Shown here: positions 52,451 to 60,899 of the stretch, piece after piece
How positions within the stretch are numbered: the stretch's first letter is position 1
Layout of the letters: every line of letters begins with the position of its first letter
NCBI RefSeq assembly: GCF_026342435.1
Contig: NZ_JAPEMT010000003.1
Coordinates: forward strand, 1,054,001-1,118,000
From: Streptomyces sp. NBC_00237
GTDB taxonomy: Bacteria > Actinomycetota > Actinomycetes > Streptomycetales > Streptomycetaceae
Direction of reading: 5' to 3'
Length of the DNA stretch: 64,000 bases
Notes under the pieces: generated by a model
Database searches by the model: none
Told to the model about the DNA's origin: nothing
The model's input: only the letters and a program-made list of their open reading frames with translations
Translations under genes and position numbers: made by a program

Positions 52451-52818
52451 ATGCGAAGGTGCTGCCGCTGATCGAGCCCGCCAGCGGGACGGGTGTGGTG
52501 CCGTGCTGCCCGCCGCTGACCGAGCGCCCGATGACCGCCCCGGAGGCCGAGACGGCTGCCCGGATGTTCAAGGCGCTCGGTGACCCGGTGCGGCTGCGGC
52601 TGTTCTCTGCGGTGGCCTCGCACGAGGGCGGCGAGGCGTGCGTGTGCGACATCTCCGACGTCGGCGTCTCCCAGCCCACCGTCTCCCACCACCTGAAGAA
52701 GCTCAAGGACGCGGGGCTGCTCACCTCCGAGCGGCGCGGCACCTGGGTGTACTACCGGGTCGAGCCGTCGGTGCTCGCCGCGATGGGCAAGCTGCTGGCC
52801 TTCCCGGCCGCCGCCTGA
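52444..52818 (+). CDS. arsR: ArsR-family arsenic-responsive repressor
   Basis: A 124-residue winged-helix repressor. MFKALGDPVRLRLFSAVASH is the usual entry helix pair, VCDISDVGVSQPTVSHHLKK, then LKDAGLLTSERRGTWVYYRV is the recognition helix and wing. The As(III) ligands expected in the CVCD motif are present (Cys66, Cys68), and an N-terminal Cys pair (Cys21, Cys22) could add a third ligand. ATG 52444 lies inside a dyad operator without a ribosome site, suggesting leaderless translation and tight autorepression. It lies 40 bp after the frameshifted monooxygenase and 25 bp before the acetyltransferase gene. Confidence 0.9.
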   Translation: MSNAKVLPLIEPASGTGVVPCCPPLTERPMTAPEAETAARMFKALGDPVRLRLFSAVASHEGGEACVCDISDVGVSQPTVSHHLKKLKDAGLLTSERRGTWVYYRVEPSVLAAMGKLLAFPAAA

Positions 52819-52843
52819 CAGACGAACGAAACGGGGACAAGCG

Positions 52844-53356
52844 GTGGGTGTGGGCGGGGCGTTGAGTGCGGTCGTGGTGCCGCTGGTGGCGGAGCACGCG
52901 CAGCAGGTGCTGGCGATCTACCAGGCGGGCGTGGAAGAGGGCAATGCGACCTTCGAGACCCGCGCGCCCACCTGGGAGACGTTCGACACGGGGAAACTCC
53001 CCGGGCACCGCTTCGCCGCCCTGGACGAGAACGGGGCGGTGCTGGGCTGGGTGGCCGCGAGCCGGGTCTCCGACCGGGCCGCGTACGCGGGAGTGGTCGA
53101 GCACTCCGTCTACGTCGACCCCGCGGCCCGCGGCCGGGGGATCGCCGCCACCCTGCTCAAGGCGTTGATCGACTCCACCGAGAAGGCCGGGATCTGGACC
53201 ATCCAGTCCGGGATCTTCCCCGAGAACACCGCTTCCCTCGCCGTGCACCAGCGGGCCGGTTTCCGCGTCATCGGCACCCGCGAACGCATCGGGCACCACC
53301 ACGGGGTATGGCGCGACGTCGTCCTCCTCGAACGCCGCAGCCCCCTCGTTTTCTGA
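52844..53356 (+). CDS. arsN1: GNAT acetyltransferase, ArsN1/phosphinothricin acetyltransferase-like
   Basis: The 170 residues from GTG 52844 match the phosphinothricin/ArsN1 N-acetyltransferase group: IYQAGVEEGNATFETRAPTW, AYAGVVEHSVYVDPAARGRG (the acetyl-CoA pyrophosphate loop), IFPENTASLAVHQRAGFRVI and HHHGVWRDVVLLERR. Members acetylate the alpha-amino group of glutamate analogues such as arsinothricin or phosphinothricin. Position directly behind arsR and in the ars island supports the arsinothricin role, but substrate cannot be read from sequence alone. Confidence 0.8.
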   Translation: MGVGGALSAVVVPLVAEHAQQVLAIYQAGVEEGNATFETRAPTWETFDTGKLPGHRFAALDENGAVLGWVAASRVSDRAAYAGVVEHSVYVDPAARGRGIAATLLKALIDSTEKAGIWTIQSGIFPENTASLAVHQRAGFRVIGTRERIGHHHGVWRDVVLLERRSPLVF

Positions 53357-53409
53357 TCTGTCCGGCCACGACAGCGTGCAGCTGCCTGGCAGTGCCGGGA
53401 GCGTGGGGT

Positions 53410-54234
53410 TCAGCCGTGCCGCGCGAGCTTGACCGAGGACACCAGCAGGATGAGGGCCAGCACGGGCACGAGCACCAGGTCGGGGAACACGCCGACCAGC
53501 ACGCCGCCGAGCAGGGCACCTGCGATGGAGCCCGCGGCCATCACCGTGACGAAGCGGCGGTTGGCCCCCAGTACGGTAAAACTGCCGTCGCGGCTGTAGC
53601 GGGCGAAGGCGACCAGCATGGTCGGCAGGGAGACGAGCAGGGACAGGCTCCCGGCCGTCTTGATGTCCAGGGCGAAGAGCAGCACGATCGTTGGGATCAG
53701 CAGCTCGCCCCCGGCCACCCCCATGATTGCGGCGACCACGCCGATCCCGAAGCCGGCCGCCGCCCCGCAGGGCACCTGTGCCCACAGCGGCAGGGCGAGT
53801 GCGTCGACCGTGGCGAAGTTCGTGACCAGCAGGGCCGCGGCCATGAGGACCATCAGCACGGCCAGGACCTTGGAGAGGGTGGAGCTGCGCATCCGCACCG
53901 CCCAGCTCGCTCCGGCCCACGCCCCCAGCAGGCTCCCGGCCAGCAGGTTGGCCGCGACGGGCCAGTGTGCCGCCAGGTCGGAGGCGGGTACCGCTGCGAG
54001 GCGGGCCGGGAGGGCGACGGCGACCACGACCAGGCTCATCGCCTTGTTCAGGATGACCGCAGGGAGTACGGCGAACCCGAACAGGCCGATCAGAAGGGGG
54101 AGGCGGAATTCGGCACCGCCGAGTCCGATCATCCCGCCCAGAACGCCGATGGCCGCGCCCGCCGTGAACACCAGTGGCATCGAGCGGGCCCGGCGTACCG
54201 GGCGGGGCGGATCACAGGCGAGGGGTGCGGTCAT
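53410..54234 (-). CDS. TauE/SafE-family permease
   Basis: A 274-residue polytopic membrane protein with about eight hydrophobic segments. The family's twin repeats are visible: VLGGMIGLGGAEFRLPLLIG in the N-half and VAAIMGVAGGELLIPTIVLL in the C-half. ATG 54234 is used because upstream residues are not family-like. TauE/SafE proteins move sulfur or organo-anions. It stands between the acetyltransferase and the ArsO-like gene, convergent with the former and 72 bp beyond the latter on the same strand. Export of an anionic arsenic or sulfur compound is a guess from context. Confidence 0.8.
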   Translation of the reverse strand: MTAPLACDPPRPVRRARSMPLVFTAGAAIGVLGGMIGLGGAEFRLPLLIGLFGFAVLPAVILNKAMSLVVVAVALPARLAAVPASDLAAHWPVAANLLAGSLLGAWAGASWAVRMRSSTLSKVLAVLMVLMAAALLVTNFATVDALALPLWAQVPCGAAAGFGIGVVAAIMGVAGGELLIPTIVLLFALDIKTAGSLSLLVSLPTMLVAFARYSRDGSFTVLGANRRFVTVMAAGSIAGALLGGVLVGVFPDLVLVPVLALILLVSSVKLARHG

Positions 54235-54306
54235 GACGAGCAGTCTGCAGTGGTCACAGCCCCGCCGGGCAGGGGAGGAAGCCACGAACCGGATGGTCTG
54301 GCGACG

Positions 54307-55374
54307 TCAGTTCCGGGCGCACAGCTGCGCGATCTGACGCGCGGCGTCCCGGGCGGGGCGGCCCACCCCGATCAGGGTCGCCGAGGCCGGGCCAGTCCAG
54401 TCGCCGTACCCCAGCAGATGCAACCGCGGCTCCCCCAGCGCTTGTGTGCCGGTGGTGGGGATGTGCCCGCGCGCCCCGCGCAGGTTCAGCGGTGCGAGGT
54501 GGGAGAGCGCTGGCCGGAAGCCGGTGCACCAGATCACCGCGTCCACAGCCGCCCTGCTGCCGTCGGCCCACTGGACGCCGTCCGTGGTGAGGCGGGAGAA
54601 CATCGCCGTCGCGCGCAGGAGTCCGGCGTCGCGGGCGGCGCGGACCGGCGGCACGGCCACAATGTCCCCGAGCGAGGCCACCCCGCCGGTGTCGGTGCGG
54701 CCTGCTTCCAGCGCCTTGCGGCGGGCGGTGGCGACATCGAACAGGGCCCGGCCGTCGATGTCGTCAGGCAGGAAGCGCAGCGGACGCGATGTCACCCACG
54801 TGAGTTCGGCCCGGCCGTCGAGGGCGAGGTCGGCGGCGATCTGCGCGCCGGAGTTCCCTCCGCCGACCACCACCACCCGCAGTCCGGCCAAGTCGGCCGG
54901 TGAGCGGTAGTTCACCGTGTGCAGCTGACGTCCGGCGAATACCTCCCGGCCGGGGACGGCGGGCAGGAAGGGCCGCGACCAGGTGCCGGTCGCGCTCATC
55001 ACTGCCCGCGCATGCCAGGGCCCGGAGTCCGCCTCGACCAGGAGACGGTCCCCGTCGCGGCGTACGGCCTCCACCCGGGTGCCGTGCTGGACGGGCAGGT
55101 CGTACCGCTTCTCGTAGCCGGCCAGGTAGTCGGCCACGTGCCCGGCGTCCGGGTAGACCTCGCCTGTTTGGGCGGGCATGACGCGGCCGGGCAGCGAGGA
55201 GTGCTCGGCCGGGGAGAACAGGTGCAGTGAGTCCCACATGTGCTGCCAGGAGCCGCCCGGCGCCGGATCGGCGTCGAGGATCACGAACTCCAGGCCCTGG
55301 CGGCGCAGGTGGTACCCGGCGGCGAGCTCTGCCTGCCCGCCGCCGACCACCACCACATCGGTATGCCGGGTCAC
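54307..55374 (-). CDS. arsO: ArsO-type flavin-dependent monooxygenase
   Basis: This 355-residue flavoprotein starts at GTG 55374, overlapping the acr3 stop by four bases. FAD loop VVVVGGGQAELAAGYHLRRQ (Glu where the usual loop has Ser/Gly), NADPH loop LRVVVVGGGNSGAQIAADLA and VIWCTGFRPALSHL place it with the ArsO proteins first described in the arsRBOCT cluster of a Streptomyces linear plasmid. Order arsR-acr3-arsO on one strand is the same here. Its substrate is not established in the family; oxidation of an arsenical is the usual proposal. A second, frameshifted relative is at 51359-52403. Confidence 0.85.
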   Translation of the reverse strand: MTRHTDVVVVGGGQAELAAGYHLRRQGLEFVILDADPAPGGSWQHMWDSLHLFSPAEHSSLPGRVMPAQTGEVYPDAGHVADYLAGYEKRYDLPVQHGTRVEAVRRDGDRLLVEADSGPWHARAVMSATGTWSRPFLPAVPGREVFAGRQLHTVNYRSPADLAGLRVVVVGGGNSGAQIAADLALDGRAELTWVTSRPLRFLPDDIDGRALFDVATARRKALEAGRTDTGGVASLGDIVAVPPVRAARDAGLLRATAMFSRLTTDGVQWADGSRAAVDAVIWCTGFRPALSHLAPLNLRGARGHIPTTGTQALGEPRLHLLGYGDWTGPASATLIGVGRPARDAARQIAQLCARN

Positions 55375-56489
55375 GGGGCCGTCGTCACCGCGTCGGCGGC
55401 GAACTTCCTTCGCCAGGCGAGCGCGACGTACACCAGGCCGATCAGCACCGGGACCTCGATGAGCGGGCCGACCACGCCGGATAGGGCCTGACCCGAGGTG
55501 ACGCCGAAGGTGGCGATGGCGACCGCGATGGCCAGCTCGAAGTTGTTGCCCGCAGCCGTGAAGGCGAGGGTAGCTGTGCGGTCGTAGGCCAGGCCGAGGC
55601 CCTTGCCGAGGAGGAAGGTCCCGAAGAACATCACCGCGAAGTACACCAGCAGCGGGAGCGCGATGCGCACGACGTCCAGCGGCTGGGAGGTGATCGTCTT
55701 GCCCTGCAGGGCGAACAGGACCACGATCGTGAACAGCAGCCCGTACAGGGCCCAGGGGCCGATCTTCGGTAGGAACTTTGCCTCGTACGCCTCGCGGTCC
55801 ATCTTCTGCTCGCCGATGCGGCGGGTCAGGAACCCGGCCAGCAGCGGGGCACCGAGGAAGATGACCACGTTCAAGGCGATGTGCCACACGGACACGTCCA
55901 GGCCCTGGCCGTCCCCGAGGTTGAGCCAGCGGGGCAGCAGGTCGAGGTAGAACCAGCCCAGCAGCCCGAAGGCGAAGACCTGGAAGACCGAGTTCAGGGC
56001 GACGAGGACGGCGGCGGCCTCGCGGTCGCCGCAGGCGAGGTCGTTCCAGATGATGACCATCGCGATGCAGCGGGCGAGGCCGACGACGATCAGTCCAGTG
56101 CGGTACTCGGGCAGGTCCGGCAGGAACATCCAGGCGAGGGCAAACATCACCGCGGGCCCGAGGATCCAGTTGATGACCAGCGAGGAGACCAGCAGTTTGC
56201 GGTCGCTGGTCACGCGGTCGAGGCGGTCGTAGCGGACCTTGGCGAGGACCGGGTACATCATCACGAGCAGGCCGAGCGCGATCGGCAGGGAGATGCCGCC
56301 GATCTCGATCTTCGCGAGCGCGTCGTTCATGCCGGGGATGAGGCGTCCCAGTCCGAGGCCGACGGCCATGGCCAGCAGGATCCACACCGCGAGGTAGCGG
56401 TCGAGGGTGGAGAGCTTCTTGACGATCGAGTCGTCCCCGGCCGGACCGGAGCCGTCAGACGGTGCGGTGGTGGGCTCGGTGGAGGTCAC
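55371..56489 (-). CDS. arsB: Acr3-family arsenite efflux permease
   Basis: A 372-residue membrane protein with about ten helices. GTG 56489 overlaps the arsR stop by four bases. The conserved arsenite-binding Cys lies in GLARCIAMVIIWNDLACGD (Cys141), followed by VALNSVFQVF and, in the C-half, FTAAGNNFELAIAVAIATFG with the essential Glu. This is the ACR3 (not ArsB/LacY-like) type that exports As(OH)3 using the proton gradient. It is the core of the resistance operon arsR-acr3-arsO. Confidence 0.95.
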   Translation of the reverse strand: MTSTEPTTAPSDGSGPAGDDSIVKKLSTLDRYLAVWILLAMAVGLGLGRLIPGMNDALAKIEIGGISLPIALGLLVMMYPVLAKVRYDRLDRVTSDRKLLVSSLVINWILGPAVMFALAWMFLPDLPEYRTGLIVVGLARCIAMVIIWNDLACGDREAAAVLVALNSVFQVFAFGLLGWFYLDLLPRWLNLGDGQGLDVSVWHIALNVVIFLGAPLLAGFLTRRIGEQKMDREAYEAKFLPKIGPWALYGLLFTIVVLFALQGKTITSQPLDVVRIALPLLVYFAVMFFGTFLLGKGLGLAYDRTATLAFTAAGNNFELAIAVAIATFGVTSGQALSGVVGPLIEVPVLIGLVYVALAWRRKFAADAVTTAP

Positions 56490-56794
56490 GGGCAGGCCCT
56501 CTTGTTCTCGGCAGCGGTACGGGCGGAGTCGGCCAGCGCGGCGAACTGCGCGGACAGCCCGTCCAGGACCTCGGGCTTGAGCTTGTAGTAGGTGAACCGG
56601 CCGCACGGCTCGGTCTCCACGATTCCGGCCTCGCGCAGCACCTTCATGTGGTTGGAGAGGTTGGTCTGCTTCGCTCCGGTCTCCTCCACCAGGTGCGTCG
56701 TGCAGAGCGTTTCGCGGGCGAGCAGGGTCACGATCTGAAGGCGGAGCGGATCGCCCAGCACCCGGATTACATCAGGATCGACTGAAGTCAGCAT
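56486..56794 (-). CDS. arsR: ArsR-family repressor of the acr3 operon
   Basis: A compact 102-residue winged-helix protein: DVIRVLGDPLRLQIVTLLAR, ETGAKQTNLSNHMKVLREAG, then GRFTYYKLKPEVLDGL. Cys31 (in TLCTTHLV), Cys64 (EPCGRF) and Cys101 are the candidate As(III) ligands; the classic CVCD motif of the other ArsR here is absent, so the two sense metal through different sites. It is divergent from arsC, with a 94-bp shared promoter region that holds a TGCTGATAC direct repeat. Confidence 0.92.
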   Translation of the reverse strand: MLTSVDPDVIRVLGDPLRLQIVTLLARETLCTTHLVEETGAKQTNLSNHMKVLREAGIVETEPCGRFTYYKLKPEVLDGLSAQFAALADSARTAAENKRACP

Positions 56795-56795
56795 G

Positions 56796-56828
56796 TGCTG
56801 ATACTTTCACATCATTGCCTGCTGATAC
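56796..56828. promoter_or_regulatory. Direct repeat in the arsR/arsC divergent promoter
   Basis: TGCTGATAC occurs at 56796-56804 and again at 56820-56828, 24 bases apart (about two helical turns), just outside the arsR start codon. It differs from the dyad used in the other ars unit, fitting a different ArsR type. Confidence 0.5.
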
Positions 56829-56888
56829 CAGCGAGGGCTGAAGTCATTGGCGGCCGGGTTCCGGCCTGCGACGAAAGAGACCCACACC

Positions 56889-57302
56889 ATGGCCGACAAG
56901 CCGTCCGTCCTGTTCGTCTGCGTCCACAACGCCGGCCGTTCCCAGATGGCCGCCGCCTGGCTCGCCCACCTCGCCCAGGGCCGTGTCGAGGTCCGTTCCG
57001 CCGGATCCAGCCCGGGCTCGGCCGTGAACCCGGCGGCCGTCGAGGCCATGGCCGAGGTCGGCCTCGACATCTCCGCCGAGACCCCGAAGATCCTCACCGT
57101 TGACGCGGTGAAGGAGTCGGACGTCTGCATCACCATGGGCTGCGGCGACACCTGCCCCGTCTTCCCCGGTAAGCGCTACCTCGACTGGCAGCTCGAAGAC
57201 CCCGCCGGGCAGGGTGTCGAGGCCGTGCGCCCGATCCGCGACGAGATCAAGACCCTGGTCGAGGGCCTGATCGCCGAGATCGCCCCGGAGAAGACCGCAT
57301 GA
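56889..57302 (+). CDS. arsC: Thioredoxin-coupled arsenate reductase
   Basis: A 137-residue protein from ATG 56889 (behind GAAAGAGA). The low-molecular-weight phosphatase loop CVHNAGRSQM (Cys11 to Arg17) binds arsenate. MGCGDTCPVFPGKRYLDW supplies the shuttle cysteines (Cys85, Cys89; Cys80 is nearby). This is the thioredoxin-dependent class that reduces arsenate to arsenite. Its stop overlaps the thioredoxin reductase start by four bases, so enzyme and electron source are made together. Confidence 0.93.
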   Translation: MADKPSVLFVCVHNAGRSQMAAAWLAHLAQGRVEVRSAGSSPGSAVNPAAVEAMAEVGLDISAETPKILTVDAVKESDVCITMGCGDTCPVFPGKRYLDWQLEDPAGQGVEAVRPIRDEIKTLVEGLIAEIAPEKTA

Positions 57303-58273
57303 GCGAGATACGCGACGTCGTCATCATCGGCTCCGGCCCCGCCGGATACACCGCAGCCCTCTACACTGCCCGCGCCCAGCTGAAGCCGCTGCTGTTCGGC
57401 AGCAGCATCTTCGTCGGCGGCTCGCTGACCACCACGACCGAGGTCGAGAACTACCCCGGTTTCCCCGACGGCGTCGACGGCCCCGTCCTGATGGAGAACA
57501 TGCGGGCCCAAGCAGAGAAGTTCGACGCCGAGATGATCGACGACGACATCGTCTCCGTCGACCTCACCGGCGACATCAAACTCCTCACCGACTCCGAAGG
57601 CACGGTCCACCGCGCGAAGACGGTGATCATTGCGACCGGCTCCGGCTACCGCAAGCTCGGCCTGCCGAACGAGGATGCACTGTCCGGGCGCGGGGTGTCC
57701 TGGTGCGCGACCTGCGACGGGTTCTTCTTCCGGGAGCGCGACATCGTCGTGGTCGGCGGCGGCGACACCGCCATGGAAGAAGCCACCTTCCTCACCCGCT
57801 TCGCCTGCTCGGTCACCGTCGTCCACCGCCGCTCCACCCTGCGCGCCTCCAAGGTCATGCAGGACCGGGCCTTCGCCGACGACAAGATCTCCTTCGCCTT
57901 TGACACAGAGATCGCCGAGATCAAGGAAGCGAACGGCATGCTCGGCGGTGTCGTCCTGCGCGACGTCTTCACCGGAGCCACTCGCACTCTGGACGTCACG
58001 GGGCTGTTCATCGCGATCGGCCACGACCCGCGTACCGAACTCTTCACCCAGCAACTCGACCTGAACGCCGAGGGGTACATCAAGGTGGCCTCCCCGTCGA
58101 CCCGGACCAGCCTGCCCGGAGTCTTCGCTGCCGGCGACGTCGTCGACCACATCTACCGGCAGGCCATCACCGCGGCGGGAACGGGTGCTGCTGCGGCTCT
58201 GGACGCAGAGCGGTATCTGTCGGCCACGAAGTCGGTGCAGGCTGAACGAGTACCTGCCAGTGTCCTGACCTGA
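57299..58273 (+). CDS. arsT: Thioredoxin reductase of the ars operon (ArsT)
   Basis: This 324-residue flavoenzyme has the FAD loop IIGSGPAGYTAALYTARAQL, the NADPH loop VVVGGGDTAMEEATFLTRFA, the redox pair CATC (Cys136, Cys139) in SWCATCDGFFFRERD, and the C-terminal FAD motif GVFAAGDVVDHIYRQAITAA. It is start-stop coupled to arsC (ATGA), matching the arsC-arsT pair of the Streptomyces arsRBOCT cluster. It would recharge the thioredoxin used by ArsC. No thioredoxin gene is in the window, so the housekeeping one must serve. Confidence 0.93.
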   Translation: MSEIRDVVIIGSGPAGYTAALYTARAQLKPLLFGSSIFVGGSLTTTTEVENYPGFPDGVDGPVLMENMRAQAEKFDAEMIDDDIVSVDLTGDIKLLTDSEGTVHRAKTVIIATGSGYRKLGLPNEDALSGRGVSWCATCDGFFFRERDIVVVGGGDTAMEEATFLTRFACSVTVVHRRSTLRASKVMQDRAFADDKISFAFDTEIAEIKEANGMLGGVVLRDVFTGATRTLDVTGLFIAIGHDPRTELFTQQLDLNAEGYIKVASPSTRTSLPGVFAAGDVVDHIYRQAITAAGTGAAAALDAERYLSATKSVQAERVPASVLT

Positions 58274-58319
58274 GGACGGCGAATAAGCGAGTCCTGTGGG
58301 CGCGCAGCCTCCCGTCGAC

Positions 58320-58480
58320 TCACTGCTCCTGAGGTGGCTCGCCGGGCATGTCCAGCAGGGTGATCAGCTCTTTTGCCTCCTTGATGAGAGGTTGGCCGCG
58401 GCGCGTTACCTTGACCGGGCGTTTGCGGTGGTTGAACACGGCGAATCCGGCGGCCTCCAGTGTCGGCGACACCGTAATCC
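58320..58480 (-). pseudogene. Unidentified C-terminal gene remnant
   Basis: The minus strand reads TLEAAGFAVFNHRKRPVKVT, then PLIKEAKELITLLDMPGEPP, ending at 58320. It looks like the tail of a DNA-binding or winged-helix protein. Nothing before it is coherent. Confidence 0.4.
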
Positions 58481-58574
58481 TCCCCGAGTACGGGGGGAGC
58501 AACGTCGGGAGCGACGACAAGGAACTATTCATCTTCCGCGAGCACGACATCCTGGTGTGTCTTGACAAGAACTA

Positions 58575-58735
58575 AAAGGCAGCGCTGCCATCCCGCGTTC
58601 CAGACCGGTGACCACCCTGGGTCGATCTCATCAAGGGCATCCCGCCGCGTCTGTGACAGCCCGCCCGTGCTGGCGTCGTCGGGGAGTTCGGCCTCCAACT
58701 GCTCGGCACGCGCGTCCGCGAGCCGTGCGGCCGTC
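58575..58735 (-). pseudogene. Helicase-associated-domain remnant
   Basis: The minus strand encodes RTAARLADARAEQLEAELPD, then TRRDALDEIDPGWSPVWNAG with WQRC, recalling the repeated Helicase-Associated domain of actinomycete plasmid and telomere-region helicases. Only about one repeat is left. Confidence 0.5.
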
Positions 58736-58861
58736 CGCAAACTTCTTGCCTGGGTTCCGCGTAATTCGTTCGGCTGGAGACGCGAATCCGGGGTGTGACC
58801 TGGGCGGACATGGGTGAAGGCGCCTGGAGAGCGTTTCTCTAGGCGCTGGTGTTCTGGCTGG

Positions 58862-60601
58862 TCAGCGGGGTGTGGGCTTCAGGTCGATGATCTGCTTCGG
58901 GACGGGGACGTCGAGCTTGGCCAGCAGGTCACGCTGGGGCTTGGTGAGGGCGGTGACCTGCTTGAACTGTCCGGTGGGCCCGGTGAAGGTGCCCAGATGG
59001 AGGCGGTCGAGTTCGCGGCGGGCAGTGGTCCAGGTAGTGCCCGTGGTGGTTTCGGTGATCCGGATCAGCAGCAGGGCCAGCCAGCAGAGCAGGACGTGTG
59101 CACGGATCCTTTCCTCGCGGCGGTGGTAGACCGGTCTGAGGTCGATGATCTGCTTCATGTCCCGCCAGCCGCGCTCGACTTCGAGGAGCTGCTTGTAGCC
59201 GAGTGCGATGTCCTCGGCGGACAGGTGCGGGTCGCTGCAGCGCAGGAGGTACTTGCCGTCGAGGTTGGCCTCGGTCTTGACGCGGGCGGTGTCGAGGCGG
59301 AGCTTGCCGGTAGGGGTGGTGCGCAGGTAGCGGTTCAGGCCCGGCTTGCCGGCGATCTTCCCGCGGAGCTCTCCGCGCTTGAACTCGCTCAGCTTGTCAG
59401 TGTCCTCGATCAGCTCGCTGAGCTGGGCGACGAGCTGTTCTCGGACGTGTTCGTCGCGGAGGGCGGCTTCGGGGTTGTGGCAGATCACGAAGCGTTCGGC
59501 ATCGGAGACGCGGACCTCCTTGACCCGCATGTTCCTGGTGATCTCGGCATAGCGGCCCTGCCGGGACAGGGCGGCCTGGGCCTCGTCGCTTCCCGAGCGG
59601 AGCTTCTCGCCGATGATGTAGGCGTCGGCGCCCTGGCGGAGGTAGCGACGGTTGCGCTCGGACGAGAAGCCACGGTCGGTAACCCACACGATCTTGGAGA
59701 GGGTCCAGTCCCGCATGTCGTCCTTGACCTGCCGGATCAGCCTCTGGTCACCTGTGTTGCCCGGCCATGACCAGACCCTGACCGGGATGCCGTCGCGGGT
59801 GACGGCCATCCCGATCACGATCTGCGGCAGGTCGTCGCGGGAGTCCTTCGACTTGCCCCAGGTCCGAAAGCCCACCGGACCGGGCACCTGGCAGTCCTGT
59901 TCACCGCTGGCACCGGCCGGTGCGTCCTCGGTGGCGGCGGGCATGCCGCGTTCGTCGCGGGCGACGGGCGTATCGGCGTCCTCGACCTCGAAGTAGGTGC
60001 TGGTGGTGTCGAAGAAGAGCAGGTCGACCTCCAGGTTGAGGAGGTTGGCGACCTCGTCGAAGACCTGCTTCTCCAGGTCTCCTGCGACCTCGTGGAGCCA
60101 GTCCATCGCCCGGTAGCAGGCGTCGTCATCGACCGTGTCCAGCCCGTCGACGTGCACGTCGTGGCTGAGCCACTCGGCGGCGGCCAGTTTCGAGGACGGG
60201 GCCAGGGCCCGGTTCGCGACCAGCCCGAACAGCACCCGCTCGGTCGCCGTCATGTCCCGGCGCCGGCCGCGCTTGGGCTGCCCGACCCGGCCCACGATCT
60301 GGTCGATCCGCAGTCGCCGCCACAGTTGATCGAGAACGTAGGCGCCGCCGAAGGCGACCGAGGAGACGTACTCCAGGTCGCCCGCCGCCGTCGAGGCCAG
60401 CGCCTCTCCCGGCTCCAGCAGTCGCGATAGAGACGCGACCAGCCGTTTGATCGCGTCGCGGTCCAGGTCGTCATCGCGGCCGAAGGAGTACAGGACCCTC
60501 GGGACGGCCCGCCCCTTCACTGGATCCCACTCGTTGTGGGCCAGATGCAGGTACCGGACCGTGCCCGACTTGTTCTCCCGCTTCGTCGTCTTCACGTACA
60601 C
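58862..60601 (-). CDS. IS1634-family transposase
   Basis: From GTG 60601 (VYVKTTKREN) 579 residues form a full-length IS1634 transposase. Features are a zinc-free N-terminal part (VRYLHLAHNEWDPVKGRAVP), LLFFDTTSTYFEVED (first Asp), KIVWVTDRGFSSERNRRYLR (second Asp), the family's YKQLLEVERGWRDMKQIIDL with the catalytic Glu, and VYHRREERIRAHVLLCWLAL. An earlier in-frame start adds eleven unlikely residues. The element's ends could not be fixed. It probably remains capable of transposition. Confidence 0.88.
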   Translation of the reverse strand: MYVKTTKRENKSGTVRYLHLAHNEWDPVKGRAVPRVLYSFGRDDDLDRDAIKRLVASLSRLLEPGEALASTAAGDLEYVSSVAFGGAYVLDQLWRRLRIDQIVGRVGQPKRGRRRDMTATERVLFGLVANRALAPSSKLAAAEWLSHDVHVDGLDTVDDDACYRAMDWLHEVAGDLEKQVFDEVANLLNLEVDLLFFDTTSTYFEVEDADTPVARDERGMPAATEDAPAGASGEQDCQVPGPVGFRTWGKSKDSRDDLPQIVIGMAVTRDGIPVRVWSWPGNTGDQRLIRQVKDDMRDWTLSKIVWVTDRGFSSERNRRYLRQGADAYIIGEKLRSGSDEAQAALSRQGRYAEITRNMRVKEVRVSDAERFVICHNPEAALRDEHVREQLVAQLSELIEDTDKLSEFKRGELRGKIAGKPGLNRYLRTTPTGKLRLDTARVKTEANLDGKYLLRCSDPHLSAEDIALGYKQLLEVERGWRDMKQIIDLRPVYHRREERIRAHVLLCWLALLLIRITETTTGTTWTTARRELDRLHLGTFTGPTGQFKQVTALTKPQRDLLAKLDVPVPKQIIDLKPTPR

Positions 60602-60899
60602 GACTCCAGACCCTATGGAGCAACTCCAGGTCACCGCAGGCGAATTGACGAAACCGCGTCTCTAGACGAATCTCACCGTTCCACCAGCCCTCAGGCCGTC
60701 GACCTGCACGTTCAGACCGCCAGGACCTCCAGCCAGGCCGAATTGCGCGGAACGCAGGTCTTGGCCCAGGTCCCAATCGGGTAGCCGTCCCACATCGCGG
60801 TGGTCGGAGGCATCATCTTTCCGTCGCCGACAGCATCGGCATGGGACGAGGTCGGACCCACACCGTGCCGTCAACCCTGCGGTGTTTCGCTCGCCGTCC
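60602..60899. other. Gap between IS1634 and the MMPL gene
   Basis: About 300 bases, no gene seen. The left part likely contains the IS1634 end; the right part lies just past the MMPL stop codon. Confidence 0.35.
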
